This document shows, piece after piece, positions 34,959-43,899 of a stretch of DNA of 64,000 nucleotides. Every line of letters starts with the position of its first letter. Within the stretch, counting starts at the first letter, position 1. The position numbers and the translations under genes were made by a program. The notes beneath the pieces are model-generated. The model searched no databases, had not been told where the DNA came from, and saw nothing but the letters and a program-made list of their open reading frames with translations. The DNA is from Natrinema hispanicum. Lineage in GTDB: Archaea > Halobacteriota > Halobacteria > Halobacteriales > Natrialbaceae. Location of the stretch: contig NZ_FOIC01000012.1 in assembly GCF_900111485.1 (NCBI RefSeq), positions 1 through 64,000 on the forward strand, in the 5' to 3' direction.

Positions 34959-35480
34959 CTACGCGTCAGTGTCGCCGTCGCTCGTGTCGTCGCCACTGCA
35001 CGGACCGCTGCTCGTATCGCTCAGGACCGTCAGTTCCCCGTTTCGATCGACCCGGACGAAGAGGTTCAGACACGACGGCTCGTTCCAGTCGGCCGGCGTC
35101 ACCTCGACCGGCTCGCCCTGATCCAGTCGCACCGTCACGCGGAACTGCCCCGGTTCGGACGGCCAATTTCGCTCGAGGGTTGCCCCGCCGCCGGCCGCGA
35201 GGTTCTCGGTCGCCCACGATTCGATCGTCCGGTCGAACTCGACGATGACGTCGACCGTGTGGGCTGTACTGTCGAGGTTGTCGACAGTGATGTCTCCGAG
35301 GAGCGTCCCGCCAGTATTGACCGTCGCGCTCCCATCGGCCCCGTCGTTGCCAGCGGATTCGTTATCTTCGCTCCCATCGGTTCCATCCGTTTCGTCGCCG
35401 CTGCCCGTACAGCCGGCGACAGCACCGGTACAGACGGTGCCGGTCGCAGCTAGCAGCCGTCGTCGTGAGAGATCGCTCAT
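34959..35480 (-). CDS. Tat-exported lipoprotein of unknown function
   Basis: A 173-residue lipoprotein: SRRRLLAATG twin-arginine region, hydrophobic core and lipobox VAGC with Cys24. After an acidic low-complexity linker (about 25-60) comes one compact beta-domain (about 62-155; LLGDITVDNLDSTAHTVDVIVEFDRTIESWATENLAAGGGATLERNWPSEPGQFRVTVRLD), which looks like a small Ig-like or FxLYD-type extracellular domain. The C-terminal SSGPCSGDDTSDGDTDA tail is disordered. Function unknown. It follows prs on the same strand by 90 bases. Confidence 0.75.
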   Translation of the reverse strand: MSDLSRRRLLAATGTVCTGAVAGCTGSGDETDGTDGSEDNESAGNDGADGSATVNTGGTLLGDITVDNLDSTAHTVDVIVEFDRTIESWATENLAAGGGATLERNWPSEPGQFRVTVRLDQGEPVEVTPADWNEPSCLNLFVRVDRNGELTVLSDTSSGPCSGDDTSDGDTDA

Positions 35481-35599
35481 TTATTGACGGCTGTCATTCA
35501 GCATCGTTAACTCTTGTATACTCCGTCTCCGCTCTCTCTGGGAATGCGACGCTCGCGTGTTGGTCGCCGGTACCGCTGCGAGAACCAACTGTGGTGGGT

Positions 35600-36475
35600 C
35601 TACTGCCGCTCCGGTCGCACAGCAAGCCCCGACACGTCCCTGACGCCCAACGCTCGCGTCCGCCACTCCCCGTCGCTCCACGCGAGGAACGTCCCCTCGT
35701 CCGTGACGGCGTAGGTCGTCTCGCCGTAGCCGACGCCGACGATCTGTTCGCTCGAGCCGTCGATCGCGTGCCACTCGTCGGCAACGAACTCGTAGACGCC
35801 GTCTGCGGCGACCGCGTGGGCGCGGACGAGCTCGCCCCGCTCCGAGCGCGGATCCGCGGCGACGGTCTCGAACGCGCACTCGAGCACGGTCATCCAGCCG
35901 TTGCCGAGTTTGTAGAGGCCGTCTGCGGTGGCCGCGAGTGGCACACCGGCAGCCGAGACGTCACGCACGCCCGACAACCCGGCGTGTGCGAGGCCATCGT
36001 CGCCGACCCGATAGACGCCGTCGGCCGTGCCGACGAGATCTTCGTCGATCGCTCGCACCGCCGTCTCGAGGTCGTCCGAAAGCGTCGTCCACTCGTCGGT
36101 CCCGGCTGTGCGACGCGCGACGCGACCGTCCGGCCCGGCTGCGAGCACGTCGTCGCCATCGAAGCCGACGGCGACCGCCGGGCCGAAGCCAGTCTCGACG
36201 AACGACTCGTCGTCGGCCACGACCGGCGCGTCACCCTCGCGGTCGGACGTGGATTCCGCCTCGAGTGCGAGGACGCGAACGTCCTCGGCCGTCGCGACGG
36301 CGATAGCGTCGGGGCTCGCTGCGACGTCTCGAGCACCACAGCGTTCACAGAGGCCGAATTCGCCGACGGTGTCGCCGGCGACCCGGACGCGAACGACGCC
36401 CATCGCGCTTGCGACGTAGGCCGTAACCGCCCCTTGCCGATCGCCGTAGACGCGTTTTTCCTCGATCGATTGCAT
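35600..36475 (-). CDS. HVO_0234-family beta-propeller protein
   Basis: A 291-residue cytoplasmic protein that I recall as the haloarchaeal family named after Haloferax HVO_0234. Repeats of about 40 residues with small-residue-rich strands are visible, such as GDDVLAAGPDGRVARRTAGTDEWTTLSDDLETAVRAIDEDLVGTADGVYRVGDDGLAHAG, typical of a beta-propeller. A Cys pair CERC lies near residue 44. No enzymatic motif. The start at 36475 (MQSIEEKRVYGDRQGAVTAYV) is well defined. It is divergent from the glmM-like gene, with a dispersed repeat copy in the space between. Confidence 0.75.
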   Translation of the reverse strand: MQSIEEKRVYGDRQGAVTAYVASAMGVVRVRVAGDTVGEFGLCERCGARDVAASPDAIAVATAEDVRVLALEAESTSDREGDAPVVADDESFVETGFGPAVAVGFDGDDVLAAGPDGRVARRTAGTDEWTTLSDDLETAVRAIDEDLVGTADGVYRVGDDGLAHAGLSGVRDVSAAGVPLAATADGLYKLGNGWMTVLECAFETVAADPRSERGELVRAHAVAADGVYEFVADEWHAIDGSSEQIVGVGYGETTYAVTDEGTFLAWSDGEWRTRALGVRDVSGLAVRPERQ

Positions 36476-36540
36476 ACAGGAACGTGACAGGGATGGCCCG
36501 AAAACGTTCCGCCCTCATCTGGACGACTATCAGTTCGCGC

Positions 36541-36599
36541 CGACACACCCCAATCCGCCATGTGGGTACGCCGGGAGCCAGTGACAGCAGCCCGTCTCA
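36541..36599 (+). repeat. Dispersed intergenic repeat, copy 5 (3' part)
   Basis: The final part is intact (CCAGTGACAGCAGCCCGTCTCA, 36578-36599) while the upstream part is diverged (CCATGTGGGTACGCCGGG). It sits in the divergent promoter space between the beta-propeller and glmM-like genes, so it cannot be only a terminator. Confidence 0.6.
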
Positions 36600-36654
36600 G
36601 CCTTCGGATCGAGTTGCGGAATCCCTTTGGGGAGTCCGCCCGGACTAGCGCGTG

Positions 36655-38031
36655 ATGCAAGTCTTCGGATCGAGTGGGACGCGGGGCGTCGCCAACGAAG
36701 AGCTGACGCCCGCGTTCGTCCTACGCGTCGCGAAAGCGGCGGGGACGACCTGGGGTGACGGCCACGGTGGGGACCGAGTCGCGATCGCTCGAGATACCCG
36801 CTATACGGGGCGCATGCTGGCCGATGCGGCCGCCAGCGGGCTCGCGAGTACGGGTGCCGACGTCGACCGTCTCGGGGTCGTCCCCACGCCGGGGGCACAG
36901 GCCTACGCCGAACGCGAAGGGGTGCCGGTCGTGGTCATCACAGCCTCGCACAACCCACCCCAGTACAACGGCGTCAAACTCGTCGGGCCCGACGGTGTCG
37001 AACTCTCAGTCGCCGCACTCGAGGAGATCGAAGAAACCCTGCTCGCCGAATCGTTTTCCGTCGCCTCGTGGGACGAGACGGGGCGCGTTCGCGAGATCGA
37101 CGGTGTCGGCCGGGCATATGTCGACGAACTCCTCGCAGCGACCGACCGGAAGACGATCGCCGACGCCGACCTCACCGTTGCACTCGATCCGGGCCACGGT
37201 GCGGGTTCATTGACGAGTCCCGAATTCTTCCGGAAACTGGGCTGTCGCGTCGTCACCGTCAACAGCCAGCCGGACGGCCACTTCCCCGGCCGCGACCCAG
37301 AGCCCGTCCCCGACAACCTCACCGATCTCGGCCGACTCGTCCGCGCGACCGACGCCGATGTCGGCGTTGCCCACGACGGTGACGCCGACCGGGCGATCTT
37401 CTTCGACGAAGCCGGCGAGTACGTCGAGGGTGACGCCACCCTCGCCGCGCTCGCGGCTGCCGAACTCGAGGCCGGCGACACGGCCGTCTCGGCGGTCAAC
37501 GTCTCCCAGCGCCTCGTCGACGTCGTCAACGACGTCGGGGCCGATCTCGAGCTCACCCCGATCGGCTCGACGAACATCATCACCCGCATTCAGGAACTCA
37601 CGGCAAACGACAGCCACGTGCCGATCGCCGGCGAGGGCAACGGCGGGATCTTCTTCCCCGACTACCGGCTCTCGCGAGATGGGGCCTACACGGCCGCGCG
37701 CTTTCTCGAGTTAGTCGCCGAGAAGCCGGTCAGCGAGCTCGTCGCGCCCTACGACGGCTACGTCAACGTCCGACACAACGTCGAATACGAGTCGACAGCC
37801 GAACGCGACACGATGCTCGATGCGGCGGCCAACCAGGCCCAGGCTGCCGACGCCGACCTCAACACCCGCGACGGCTACCGACTGGATTACGGTGACGCGT
37901 GGGTGCTCGCCCGTCCCTCCGGCACCGAACCGCTCGTCCGGATCTACGCCGAAGCCCGTGATGGAAATCGCGCCGAAGCTCTCGCCAGCGATATATACGA
38001 GGCGCTGGCCGCTGCGAAAGCCGACGCGTAA
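36655..38031 (+). CDS. glmM: Phosphoglucosamine mutase / phosphohexomutase
   Basis: A 458-residue alpha-D-phosphohexomutase. It starts MQVFGSSGTRGVANEELTP; the phosphoserine loop is TASHNPPQYNG with Ser98; the Mg-binding loop DGDADRAIFF is at about 242-251; the sugar-binding loop GEGNGGIFFPDYRLSRDG and the phosphate-binding RPSGTEPLVRIYAEA complete the set. It interconverts glucosamine 6- and 1-phosphate, feeding UDP-GlcNAc and surface glycan synthesis. A phosphomannomutase activity cannot be excluded in this family. GTG at 36652 directly precedes the chosen ATG. Confidence 0.88.
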   Translation: MQVFGSSGTRGVANEELTPAFVLRVAKAAGTTWGDGHGGDRVAIARDTRYTGRMLADAAASGLASTGADVDRLGVVPTPGAQAYAEREGVPVVVITASHNPPQYNGVKLVGPDGVELSVAALEEIEETLLAESFSVASWDETGRVREIDGVGRAYVDELLAATDRKTIADADLTVALDPGHGAGSLTSPEFFRKLGCRVVTVNSQPDGHFPGRDPEPVPDNLTDLGRLVRATDADVGVAHDGDADRAIFFDEAGEYVEGDATLAALAAAELEAGDTAVSAVNVSQRLVDVVNDVGADLELTPIGSTNIITRIQELTANDSHVPIAGEGNGGIFFPDYRLSRDGAYTAARFLELVAEKPVSELVAPYDGYVNVRHNVEYESTAERDTMLDAAANQAQAADADLNTRDGYRLDYGDAWVLARPSGTEPLVRIYAEARDGNRAEALASDIYEALAAAKADA

Positions 38032-38073
38032 CGCCGGGTTCCGTTGCTCGAGTCCGTGCGGTCGACACCCTGA

Positions 38074-39573
38074 TCACGACGAGGCCCACTCCCGAAGCTC
38101 GCCGTCGACGACGACTTCGTCCCCAACGTCGTCGAACGTGACGCCGCCGTAGGCGACGCGACTGTCAGGGCCGACATAGAGCCCCACAGTACCACAGTCG
38201 GCCGCTCGAGCAGTGGTAAGCGTTGCGTCGACGTTCTCCCTGAATCGGAACGATTGATGGTCTGCGCCCGTCGCGGTTACGGTGCTCAATTTCAGGTCGG
38301 CCATATCGTCGAAGATAATCGCGTTCGTAAACGGGCCGTCGACGGTGACGTTTGCTATCGCAGCGCCGTCGAATCCGGCCGCGTACAGCCCCGAGCCGCT
38401 GGCGATGTCGCTGTCGGTGGTTCTAATCGTGACGTTGTTGATCGTCAACCCCTGACGGCCGTCCTCGATTTCTCCTAGCGTGATCCCTCGTGCGTTCTCG
38501 AGACACGAGACGCGGTCGATCGTCAGATCCACGATCTGCTCGTCCGGATCGGCTCTGATCGCCGTATACTCACAGCCGGTGATCTGGCCGTCCGTGATGG
38601 TGAGCGATTCGTTCGTCCCGCGGTGAAGGTGGATGCCGTAGTCGGGGTCGTTCGATGGGGCGATCTCGAAGTTCGTGAGGGTGCAGTCTCTGGTCGGCGT
38701 CCCGTCGTCCGCGACGAGCGCGTCGGTGCTGCCGTCCCAGACGCTGTTCCAGCTCGTATCCGGCTGTTGACTGTCGAACTGCACTGGCGCATCTGACTCA
38801 CCCTCGCCGCCGCGGGTCGCCCAGTAGCCGTCGATGACGACGTTTTTCGACGACACGACGTCGATGTGGTGGTAGTAGATGCGGTCGCCGTAGATCCGCT
38901 CCAGCCGGACGTTTGCCGCGTGGGCAGGCATGATGCCCGTCGACTCCGGCGAATCGATTCGGACGTTGCAAACGCCCCAGTTCGACGCGCCGTCGTATCC
39001 CGGCTCGTCGTAGCCCATATTCGAGAGCAGTGCCCGCCCGTTCTCACCGTCGGGACGGATCCCGACGAGGACGGTCGAACGGCCCGCACCGAGCACGATC
39101 GTGTCGTCGCCGATCAGTGGCGTCCGCTCGAGGAGATAGCGCCCGGGCGGGAAGTACACGATCCCGCCACCGGCGTCGGCGACGTCCTCGAGGAGGTCGT
39201 GGACTGCCTGACCGACGGCGGTCTCCCCGTCGCCTTCGATGCCGTGGGCCTCGACGTTCCACACGGGGGTCTCTTCGGTGCGAGCGTGGGCGAACTGGGC
39301 TGCCTCGAAGTGGCTCGTTCCCGGTACCGGCTGCTCGTCGCTTCCGCGGCCGCTGAAATACACCCAGTCGTCGCTCGCGGCGTCCCAGCGCCAGGTAATT
39401 CCTTGATCGGTCGCGTGGTACAGTTCGTCGTCGTACTCGCCAGTTGCCGGTCGCTCGCTGATCGGCCCGTGGACGATCGCATGCGCGTCGATCGCCTCGA
39501 CTGCGTCGGTGTGGTCCCACTGTTCGCCCTGCTCGTACGTTCCCAGTCCGAGACGCGGCGTGTGATCGACCAT
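38074..39573 (-). CDS. Right-handed parallel beta-helix protein (pectate-lyase/tail-spike-like)
   Basis: A 499-residue protein. Its first 75 residues (PRLGLGTYEQGEQWDHTDAVEAIDAHAIVHGPISERPATGEYDDELYHATDQGITWRWDAASDDWVYFSG) resemble, from memory, head-binding or particle domains of viral tail-fibre-like proteins. The rest is a beta-helix: GGGIVYFPPGRYLLERTPLIGDDTIVLGAGRSTVLVGI is the usual entry, then rungs with repeated Ile/Val-x-Asn/Asp-xxx patterns to the end. Glycan binding or cleavage is the common role; catalytic residues cannot be assigned. It lacks its own signal peptide, yet lies two bases after a 47-residue Tat lipoprotein frame. An in-frame TGA precedes the ATG at 39573. Confidence 0.75.
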   Translation of the reverse strand: MVDHTPRLGLGTYEQGEQWDHTDAVEAIDAHAIVHGPISERPATGEYDDELYHATDQGITWRWDAASDDWVYFSGRGSDEQPVPGTSHFEAAQFAHARTEETPVWNVEAHGIEGDGETAVGQAVHDLLEDVADAGGGIVYFPPGRYLLERTPLIGDDTIVLGAGRSTVLVGIRPDGENGRALLSNMGYDEPGYDGASNWGVCNVRIDSPESTGIMPAHAANVRLERIYGDRIYYHHIDVVSSKNVVIDGYWATRGGEGESDAPVQFDSQQPDTSWNSVWDGSTDALVADDGTPTRDCTLTNFEIAPSNDPDYGIHLHRGTNESLTITDGQITGCEYTAIRADPDEQIVDLTIDRVSCLENARGITLGEIEDGRQGLTINNVTIRTTDSDIASGSGLYAAGFDGAAIANVTVDGPFTNAIIFDDMADLKLSTVTATGADHQSFRFRENVDATLTTARAADCGTVGLYVGPDSRVAYGGVTFDDVGDEVVVDGELREWASS

Positions 39574-39575
39574 GG

Positions 39576-39719
39576 TTACTCACTCCCGTATGCGTCTCCG
39601 TACGTCGTTCCGTACCCGGAACCGGATTCGACGGCCGCACTGTTCGCACAGCCTGCAAGCGTGAGCATTCCCGACGTTGCGATGAGGACGTCCCGTCGTC
39701 CCGGTCCTGAATCGTTCAT
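39576..39719 (-). CDS. 47-residue Tat lipoprotein (signal-peptide-sized)
   Basis: A short gene encodes GRRDVLIATSGMLTLAGC with a twin-arginine motif at 8-9 and lipobox Cys24, followed by only 23 residues rich in Gly, Ser and Tyr (ANSAAVESGSGYGTTYGDAY and GSE). It ends TAA two bases before the ATG of the beta-helix gene, so the two are surely cotranscribed. It may be a genuine tiny surface lipoprotein or the detached export signal of the beta-helix protein after a frameshift. Confidence 0.72.
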   Translation of the reverse strand: MNDSGPGRRDVLIATSGMLTLAGCANSAAVESGSGYGTTYGDAYGSE

Positions 39720-39771
39720 GCTCTCTGACTCGTCTTCCGCCGTATAAACTACCTGTTAGGCGGCCGACTGC

Positions 39772-40443
39772 TTAGTTGGTGTCCGCGAGTTGTCCGTCGA
39801 TCGCGGCGCTGACGGTATCCCACGCATAATTCTCGAGGAGTTCGCCATCGACGAAGACTGCTGGCGTTCCGGGCACGCCGCGGTCGTCTCCCGTCTGTTT
39901 GTCTGCCTCGACGACCTCGCGGTACGCCTCTTCTTTGGCCGCTGTGGCGACCGTACAGCCGTCGACGCCGTTGTCGTCGGCGACCTCGCGGATGAACTGG
40001 TAGCCGTCCTCGATGAGCCGGGATTGCTGCTCGTAGATCCCCTTGGCAAAGGAAAAGAACGTCTCGGCGTCGGTCCGATCCTGTACTGCGCGGGCGGCCG
40101 AGGCAGCACGCCACGACCAGTTTTCATCGACGGGGATCGGATAGTCGAAATAGCGATAGCGGATCTCACCGGGCTCGATGTAGGTCGATTCGATCTGTGG
40201 ATAGACGTCATTAGTGAACGTCGCACAGTGTCCACAGGCGAAGTCCTCGAAGACGTCGACGGTGACGGAGGCGTCTTCCGGACCCAGTGCGGGACGGGGC
40301 AGCGAATTGACCGTCTCGACTTCTGTGCCGTCGCAGTCGCTGGGAAACGAGCCGCCGCCGGAACCGCCGAGACAGCCGGCCGTCGTCGACAGCGCGATCG
40401 TTCCACCGAGTGCAGCGAGGGTTGACCGCCGCGTCGTTCGCAT
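39772..40443 (-). CDS. DsbA-like thioredoxin-fold lipoprotein
   Basis: A 223-residue extracytoplasmic thiol oxidoreductase. TRRSTLAALGG is a Tat-type start and TAGC gives the lipid-modified Cys24. The active site is Cys70-Gly-His-Cys73 in FEDFACGHCATF, a DsbA-like CxHC pair, and GVPGTPAVFVDGELLENYAWD holds the cis-Pro loop. The helical insertion (ENWSWRAASAARAVQDRTDAETFFSFAKGIYEQQ) matches DsbA/DsbG-type folds (thioredoxin_4). It likely forms or isomerises disulfides in exported proteins. It stands alone on the minus strand, 52 bases before the small lipoprotein gene. Confidence 0.9.
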   Translation of the reverse strand: MRTTRRSTLAALGGTIALSTTAGCLGGSGGGSFPSDCDGTEVETVNSLPRPALGPEDASVTVDVFEDFACGHCATFTNDVYPQIESTYIEPGEIRYRYFDYPIPVDENWSWRAASAARAVQDRTDAETFFSFAKGIYEQQSRLIEDGYQFIREVADDNGVDGCTVATAAKEEAYREVVEADKQTGDDRGVPGTPAVFVDGELLENYAWDTVSAAIDGQLADTN

Positions 40444-40539
40444 AGTCGTGCGAACGGCCCAGTGTCATATATACGGTGCCGTTTGCGGGCGCGGTTCCAC
40501 GGGGGTATCCCCTGTCCAGTCGCGCCTGCCGGGTCGCCC

Positions 40540-41718
40540 TCACACTGGATCGTCGACGGCCAGTGCATCCTCGAGTCGCTCCTGTTCGGCCTGCAGCGTC
40601 TCGAGTTCGTCGGCGACGCGGCCGTCGGCCAGCCGCTCGCGTTCGGCGGGCGAGAGCTGATCGACGGCCCGGGCTGCGGTCTGCAGACGGTCGTAGTCGG
40701 GATCGGTCGCGAGCAGCCGCACCTCACGTAAAGCTGCGACGACGTCCTCGTCGGCGATTCGCGCGACGAACGGCTGATACTCTCGCGTCCGGGCTTGCAG
40801 GGCACCCGCAGGCTCGGGCGGCCAGTCGATCGTCAGCGGTTCGGCGTTGATCCCTTCGAGATACGTCTGCTGGGTCGCGACGTTGCGTTTGAGTTCGTCA
40901 GCGCTCTCGACGTAATGCGAGAGCTTCGAGCGTGAGTAGTCGGCGTACTCGAGCAACTCGGGAATCGTATATTCGCCGGCCGGATTCTCGCGGACGTACG
41001 CCGCCAGGTCGTCGGGTGGGCGCTCGTAGCTCACGAACGGGTACCACCGGCTTCGCTCGAGCAGGGCGAACACCTCGCGAGCGCTGGTCTCGAGGCGATA
41101 CGCTCGAAATGCCTCGCGGATCGCCTCGTTGTAGCGTTCGATCGGCTCGCGGAGTCGCTCGACCGGGGCGTCGAGATCCGCGTCCGCGAGTTCGAGCAGC
41201 CGCTCGCGTGTGTCGATCTCGTCATCGATCGTCCGCAGTCGTTTGCTCGCGGCTTTGCGGGCCTCCACCAGTGCTTCGCGGGCAGCCTCGCGTTCGTCGA
41301 GCATGTCTGCGTATTTTGCTGCCGGTTCGAGGGCGTCGCGAGCCCGCTCGAAATCGGCTTCGCTCAGCCGGCGTTTGTCGATCGCCTCGAGGGCGTCCTC
41401 GAAGGACTCGTATTCGGGGAGGTCTTCGTCGAGTCCGGAGACCAGCCCGTCGAACTTGCCCTCGAGTTCGATGTATGCCTGAAAATTCTCCTTGCCGGTC
41501 CCGGTCGCGCGGTCGACGTAGTCCTCTAACAGGTCGGTCGCGGTCCGATACGCGGTGGCGACCGTCTCGACGGTGTCCGCGTCGTGATCTGCAATCTGCG
41601 CGTTGATCGTCTCGAGGCGGTCGCGGGCGTCCTCGAGGGCCTCGAGCGGTGTCGGGTCGTCGTCGCGACTGTCGGCGGCATCGGAGCGGGCGTCAGAGGG
41701 CGGGACGCGCTCGCTCAT
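40540..41718 (-). CDS. Haloarchaeal coiled-coil protein (DUF7118-like)
   Basis: A 392-residue, highly charged, nearly all-helical soluble protein. Heptad-rich stretches cover about 25-85 (LEALEDARDRLETINAQIADHDADTVETVATAYRTATDLLEDYV), 130-200 and the C terminus (VADELETLQAEQERLEDALAV). A short mixed section at about 235-270 (SRWYPFVSYERPPDDLAAYVRENPAGEYTIPELLEYADYSRSKLSHYV) may be a winged-helix unit. I recall this as DUF7118; no function is established. Its start is 3 bases after the hisI stop, so it is the second gene of a hisI operon. Confidence 0.7.
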   Translation of the reverse strand: MSERVPPSDARSDAADSRDDDPTPLEALEDARDRLETINAQIADHDADTVETVATAYRTATDLLEDYVDRATGTGKENFQAYIELEGKFDGLVSGLDEDLPEYESFEDALEAIDKRRLSEADFERARDALEPAAKYADMLDEREAAREALVEARKAASKRLRTIDDEIDTRERLLELADADLDAPVERLREPIERYNEAIREAFRAYRLETSAREVFALLERSRWYPFVSYERPPDDLAAYVRENPAGEYTIPELLEYADYSRSKLSHYVESADELKRNVATQQTYLEGINAEPLTIDWPPEPAGALQARTREYQPFVARIADEDVVAALREVRLLATDPDYDRLQTAARAVDQLSPAERERLADGRVADELETLQAEQERLEDALAVDDPV

Positions 41719-41721
41719 CGG

Positions 41722-42090
41722 TTACTCGTAGACGGTGTCCGGGTCGAACACTTGCTCGCCGACGTTCTCTCCCTCGATCGTTCGGTAGAAACACGACCGG
41801 TGGCCGGTGTGACACGCCCCGCCTTCCTGGTCGACCAGATAGAGCAGGGTGTCGGCGTCACAGTCGACGCGAATCTCCTGAACGGCTTGGACGTGGCCGC
41901 TCGTCGCCCCTTTCTCCCACAGCTCGTCGCGGCTTCGCGAGTAGTAGTGAGCGCGACCGGTCTCGCGAGTTCGCTCGAGCGCTTCTGGCGAGACGTAGGC
42001 AAGCATCAGTACCTCGCCGGTGTCGGCGTCCTGTGCCACGGCGGGGACGAGGCCGTCCTCACCGAAGTCGACTGCAACGTCGTCGTCCAT
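41722..42090 (-). CDS. hisI: Phosphoribosyl-AMP cyclohydrolase
   Basis: A 122-residue zinc enzyme of histidine synthesis opening the purine ring of phosphoribosyl-AMP. Zn ligands are Cys77 (VDCDADTLL), Cys93 and Cys100 ([14 protein letters not shown]). [41 protein letters not shown] is the family core. It is the single-domain form without HisE. ATG at 42090. First gene of an operon with the coiled-coil protein. Confidence 0.95.
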   Translation of the reverse strand: MDDDVAVDFGEDGLVPAVAQDADTGEVLMLAYVSPEALERTRETGRAHYYSRSRDELWEKGATSGHVQAVQEIRVDCDADTLLYLVDQEGGACHTGHRSCFYRTIEGENVGEQVFDPDTVYE

Positions 42091-42183
42091 ACTCGAGACG
42101 TTGGTCGTCCGAGCGATAGGTCTTTTGCCGCCGGGAGCGCGAGCGGCGAAAAATAGCGCGTGCGTCGCGTTCGTCGTCCGTCG

Positions 42184-43770
42184 TTAGTTCTGGCCGTTCA
42201 GCGTGATGTCGCTGACGCCGATGACACGCTCGTCGTCCTCGAGTTCCGCTTTCGCTTCTGCGGGAACCTCGCTGTCGACGTTGTAGACGGTCAGGGCCTC
42301 GCCGCCGATGGTCTCGCGGGCGTTGAACATACCGGCGATGTTGACGTCGTGGTTGCCCATCACGGAGCCGATGAGGCCGATGACGCCGGGTTCGTCGGTG
42401 TTGCGCGTGATGACCATCCGGCCGTGGGGGATGGCGTCGACGCGGTAGCCGTCGATGCGGACGATGCGTGGGTCGTCACCCGCAAAGAGGGTGCCGTCGA
42501 CGGACACGTCGTCGTCGTCGTTGCTGACGGTCACGGAGATCAGGCTCTGGAAGTCCTCGGCCTGGCGGGTCTTGGACTCGGTGACGTCGACGCCCCGGTC
42601 CTCGGCGATCTGCGGTGCGTTGACTGCGTTGACCTGCCACTCGAGGGGTTCGAAGACGCCCTTGAGTGCGCTTGCGGTGACGAACTCGACGTCTTCGTCG
42701 GCGATCTCGCCCTCGTAGACGACTTCGACGTCCTCGATGCGGCCCTCGAGCAGTTGCGCGGCGACCTTGCCGGCGGTTTCGGCGAGGTCGATGTAGGGCT
42801 CGACACGGGGGAACGCGCTCTCGTCGATCGAGGGGGCGTTCAGGGCGTTGGCGACCGGCTCGCCGGCGATTGCGGCGTTGACCTGCTCGGCGGTGGAGGT
42901 CGCGACGTTCTCCTGGGCGGCCTCCGTCGATGCGCCGAGGTGGGGCGTGACGATGACGTCGTCGTGCTCGAGCAGCGGCGAGTCCTCGGAGAGTGGCTCC
43001 TCGGCGAAGACGTCCAGTGCCGCGCCAGCAAGCGTGCCGTCCTCGACCTTGGCAGCGAGTGCGTCCTCCTGGATGATGCCGCCACGGCCGACGTTGACGA
43101 TGTAGCCGTCCTCGAGGAGGTCGAGTTCCTCTTCGCCGATCATGCCCTCCGTCTCGGGGGTCAGCGGCGTGTGGATGGTCAGGAAGTCAGCGCGCTCGAG
43201 ACATGGCTCGAAGTCGACAAGTTCGGCACCGAGGCGGCCGGCGCGCTCCTCGGAGATGTAGGGATCGAAGGCGACGAGGTCCATCCCGAGCGAGTCGAGC
43301 TTTTTGGCGACCTCTTGGCCGACGCGGCCGAGGCCGACGATGCCGAGGGTCTTGCCGTTGAGTTCGGCACCGAGGTAGTCGCTTTTGGCCCATTCGCCGT
43401 TTTTCAGGCGGATGTGTGCCTGTGGGATCGAGCGGGCGGCCGCGAACGTCATCGCGACGGTGTGCTCGGCGGCTGCGCGCACGTTGCCCTCGGGAGCGTT
43501 AGCGACGATGACACCTTCGTCCGTGGCGGCGTCGATGTCGATGTTGTCGACACCGATGCCCGCTCGACCGACGATAACCAGTTCCTCGGCGGCCGCGAGG
43601 ACCTCGTCGGTGACTTCGGTCCCGGAGCGAACGATGAGCCCGTTGGCGTCCGAGACTGCCTCGAGGAGGTCGTCTCCCTCGAGTTCGTAGCCCGTTTCGA
43701 CCTCGTGGCCGGCGTCTCTGAGTACGTCCAGACCCGCATCCGCGATCGGATCCGTGACGAGAACCTTCAT
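42184..43770 (-). CDS. serA: D-3-phosphoglycerate dehydrogenase
   Basis: A 528-residue NAD-dependent enzyme that starts serine synthesis by oxidising 3-phosphoglycerate. The nucleotide fold has LGIVGLGRVGQEVAKKLDSLGMDLVAFDPYIS (about 142-172); catalytic Arg, Glu and His are in NVGRGGIIQEDALAAKVEDGTLAGAALDVFAEEPL and VIVTPHLGASTEAAQENVA. An intervening domain (about 315-445) and a C-terminal ACT domain (about 452-525; MVITRNTDEPGVIGLIGSVMGNHDVNIAGMFN) make it the long type. The ATG at 43770 is chosen; a 97-residue extension upstream is unrelated. Divergent from the stress protein gene; serB-like lies close by. Confidence 0.95.
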   Translation of the reverse strand: MKVLVTDPIADAGLDVLRDAGHEVETGYELEGDDLLEAVSDANGLIVRSGTEVTDEVLAAAEELVIVGRAGIGVDNIDIDAATDEGVIVANAPEGNVRAAAEHTVAMTFAAARSIPQAHIRLKNGEWAKSDYLGAELNGKTLGIVGLGRVGQEVAKKLDSLGMDLVAFDPYISEERAGRLGAELVDFEPCLERADFLTIHTPLTPETEGMIGEEELDLLEDGYIVNVGRGGIIQEDALAAKVEDGTLAGAALDVFAEEPLSEDSPLLEHDDVIVTPHLGASTEAAQENVATSTAEQVNAAIAGEPVANALNAPSIDESAFPRVEPYIDLAETAGKVAAQLLEGRIEDVEVVYEGEIADEDVEFVTASALKGVFEPLEWQVNAVNAPQIAEDRGVDVTESKTRQAEDFQSLISVTVSNDDDDVSVDGTLFAGDDPRIVRIDGYRVDAIPHGRMVITRNTDEPGVIGLIGSVMGNHDVNIAGMFNARETIGGEALTVYNVDSEVPAEAKAELEDDERVIGVSDITLNGQN

Positions 43771-43899
43771 GTGCGAGCAAACCGTGCGGAGCACGTAAAC
43801 CCTTCCGTTGTCGCGCCCGGTGGCAAAATTTGTCTCCATTCTCTCGAATGTTGTGAGGTACCACCTACCATTATCCGGACGACGCACGTACGGTCGGGC

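Noticed and set aside
42160-43899. Plus-strand extension upstream of the universal stress protein
   Set aside because: Antisense to serA; the stress protein family begins exactly at the ATG 43900.
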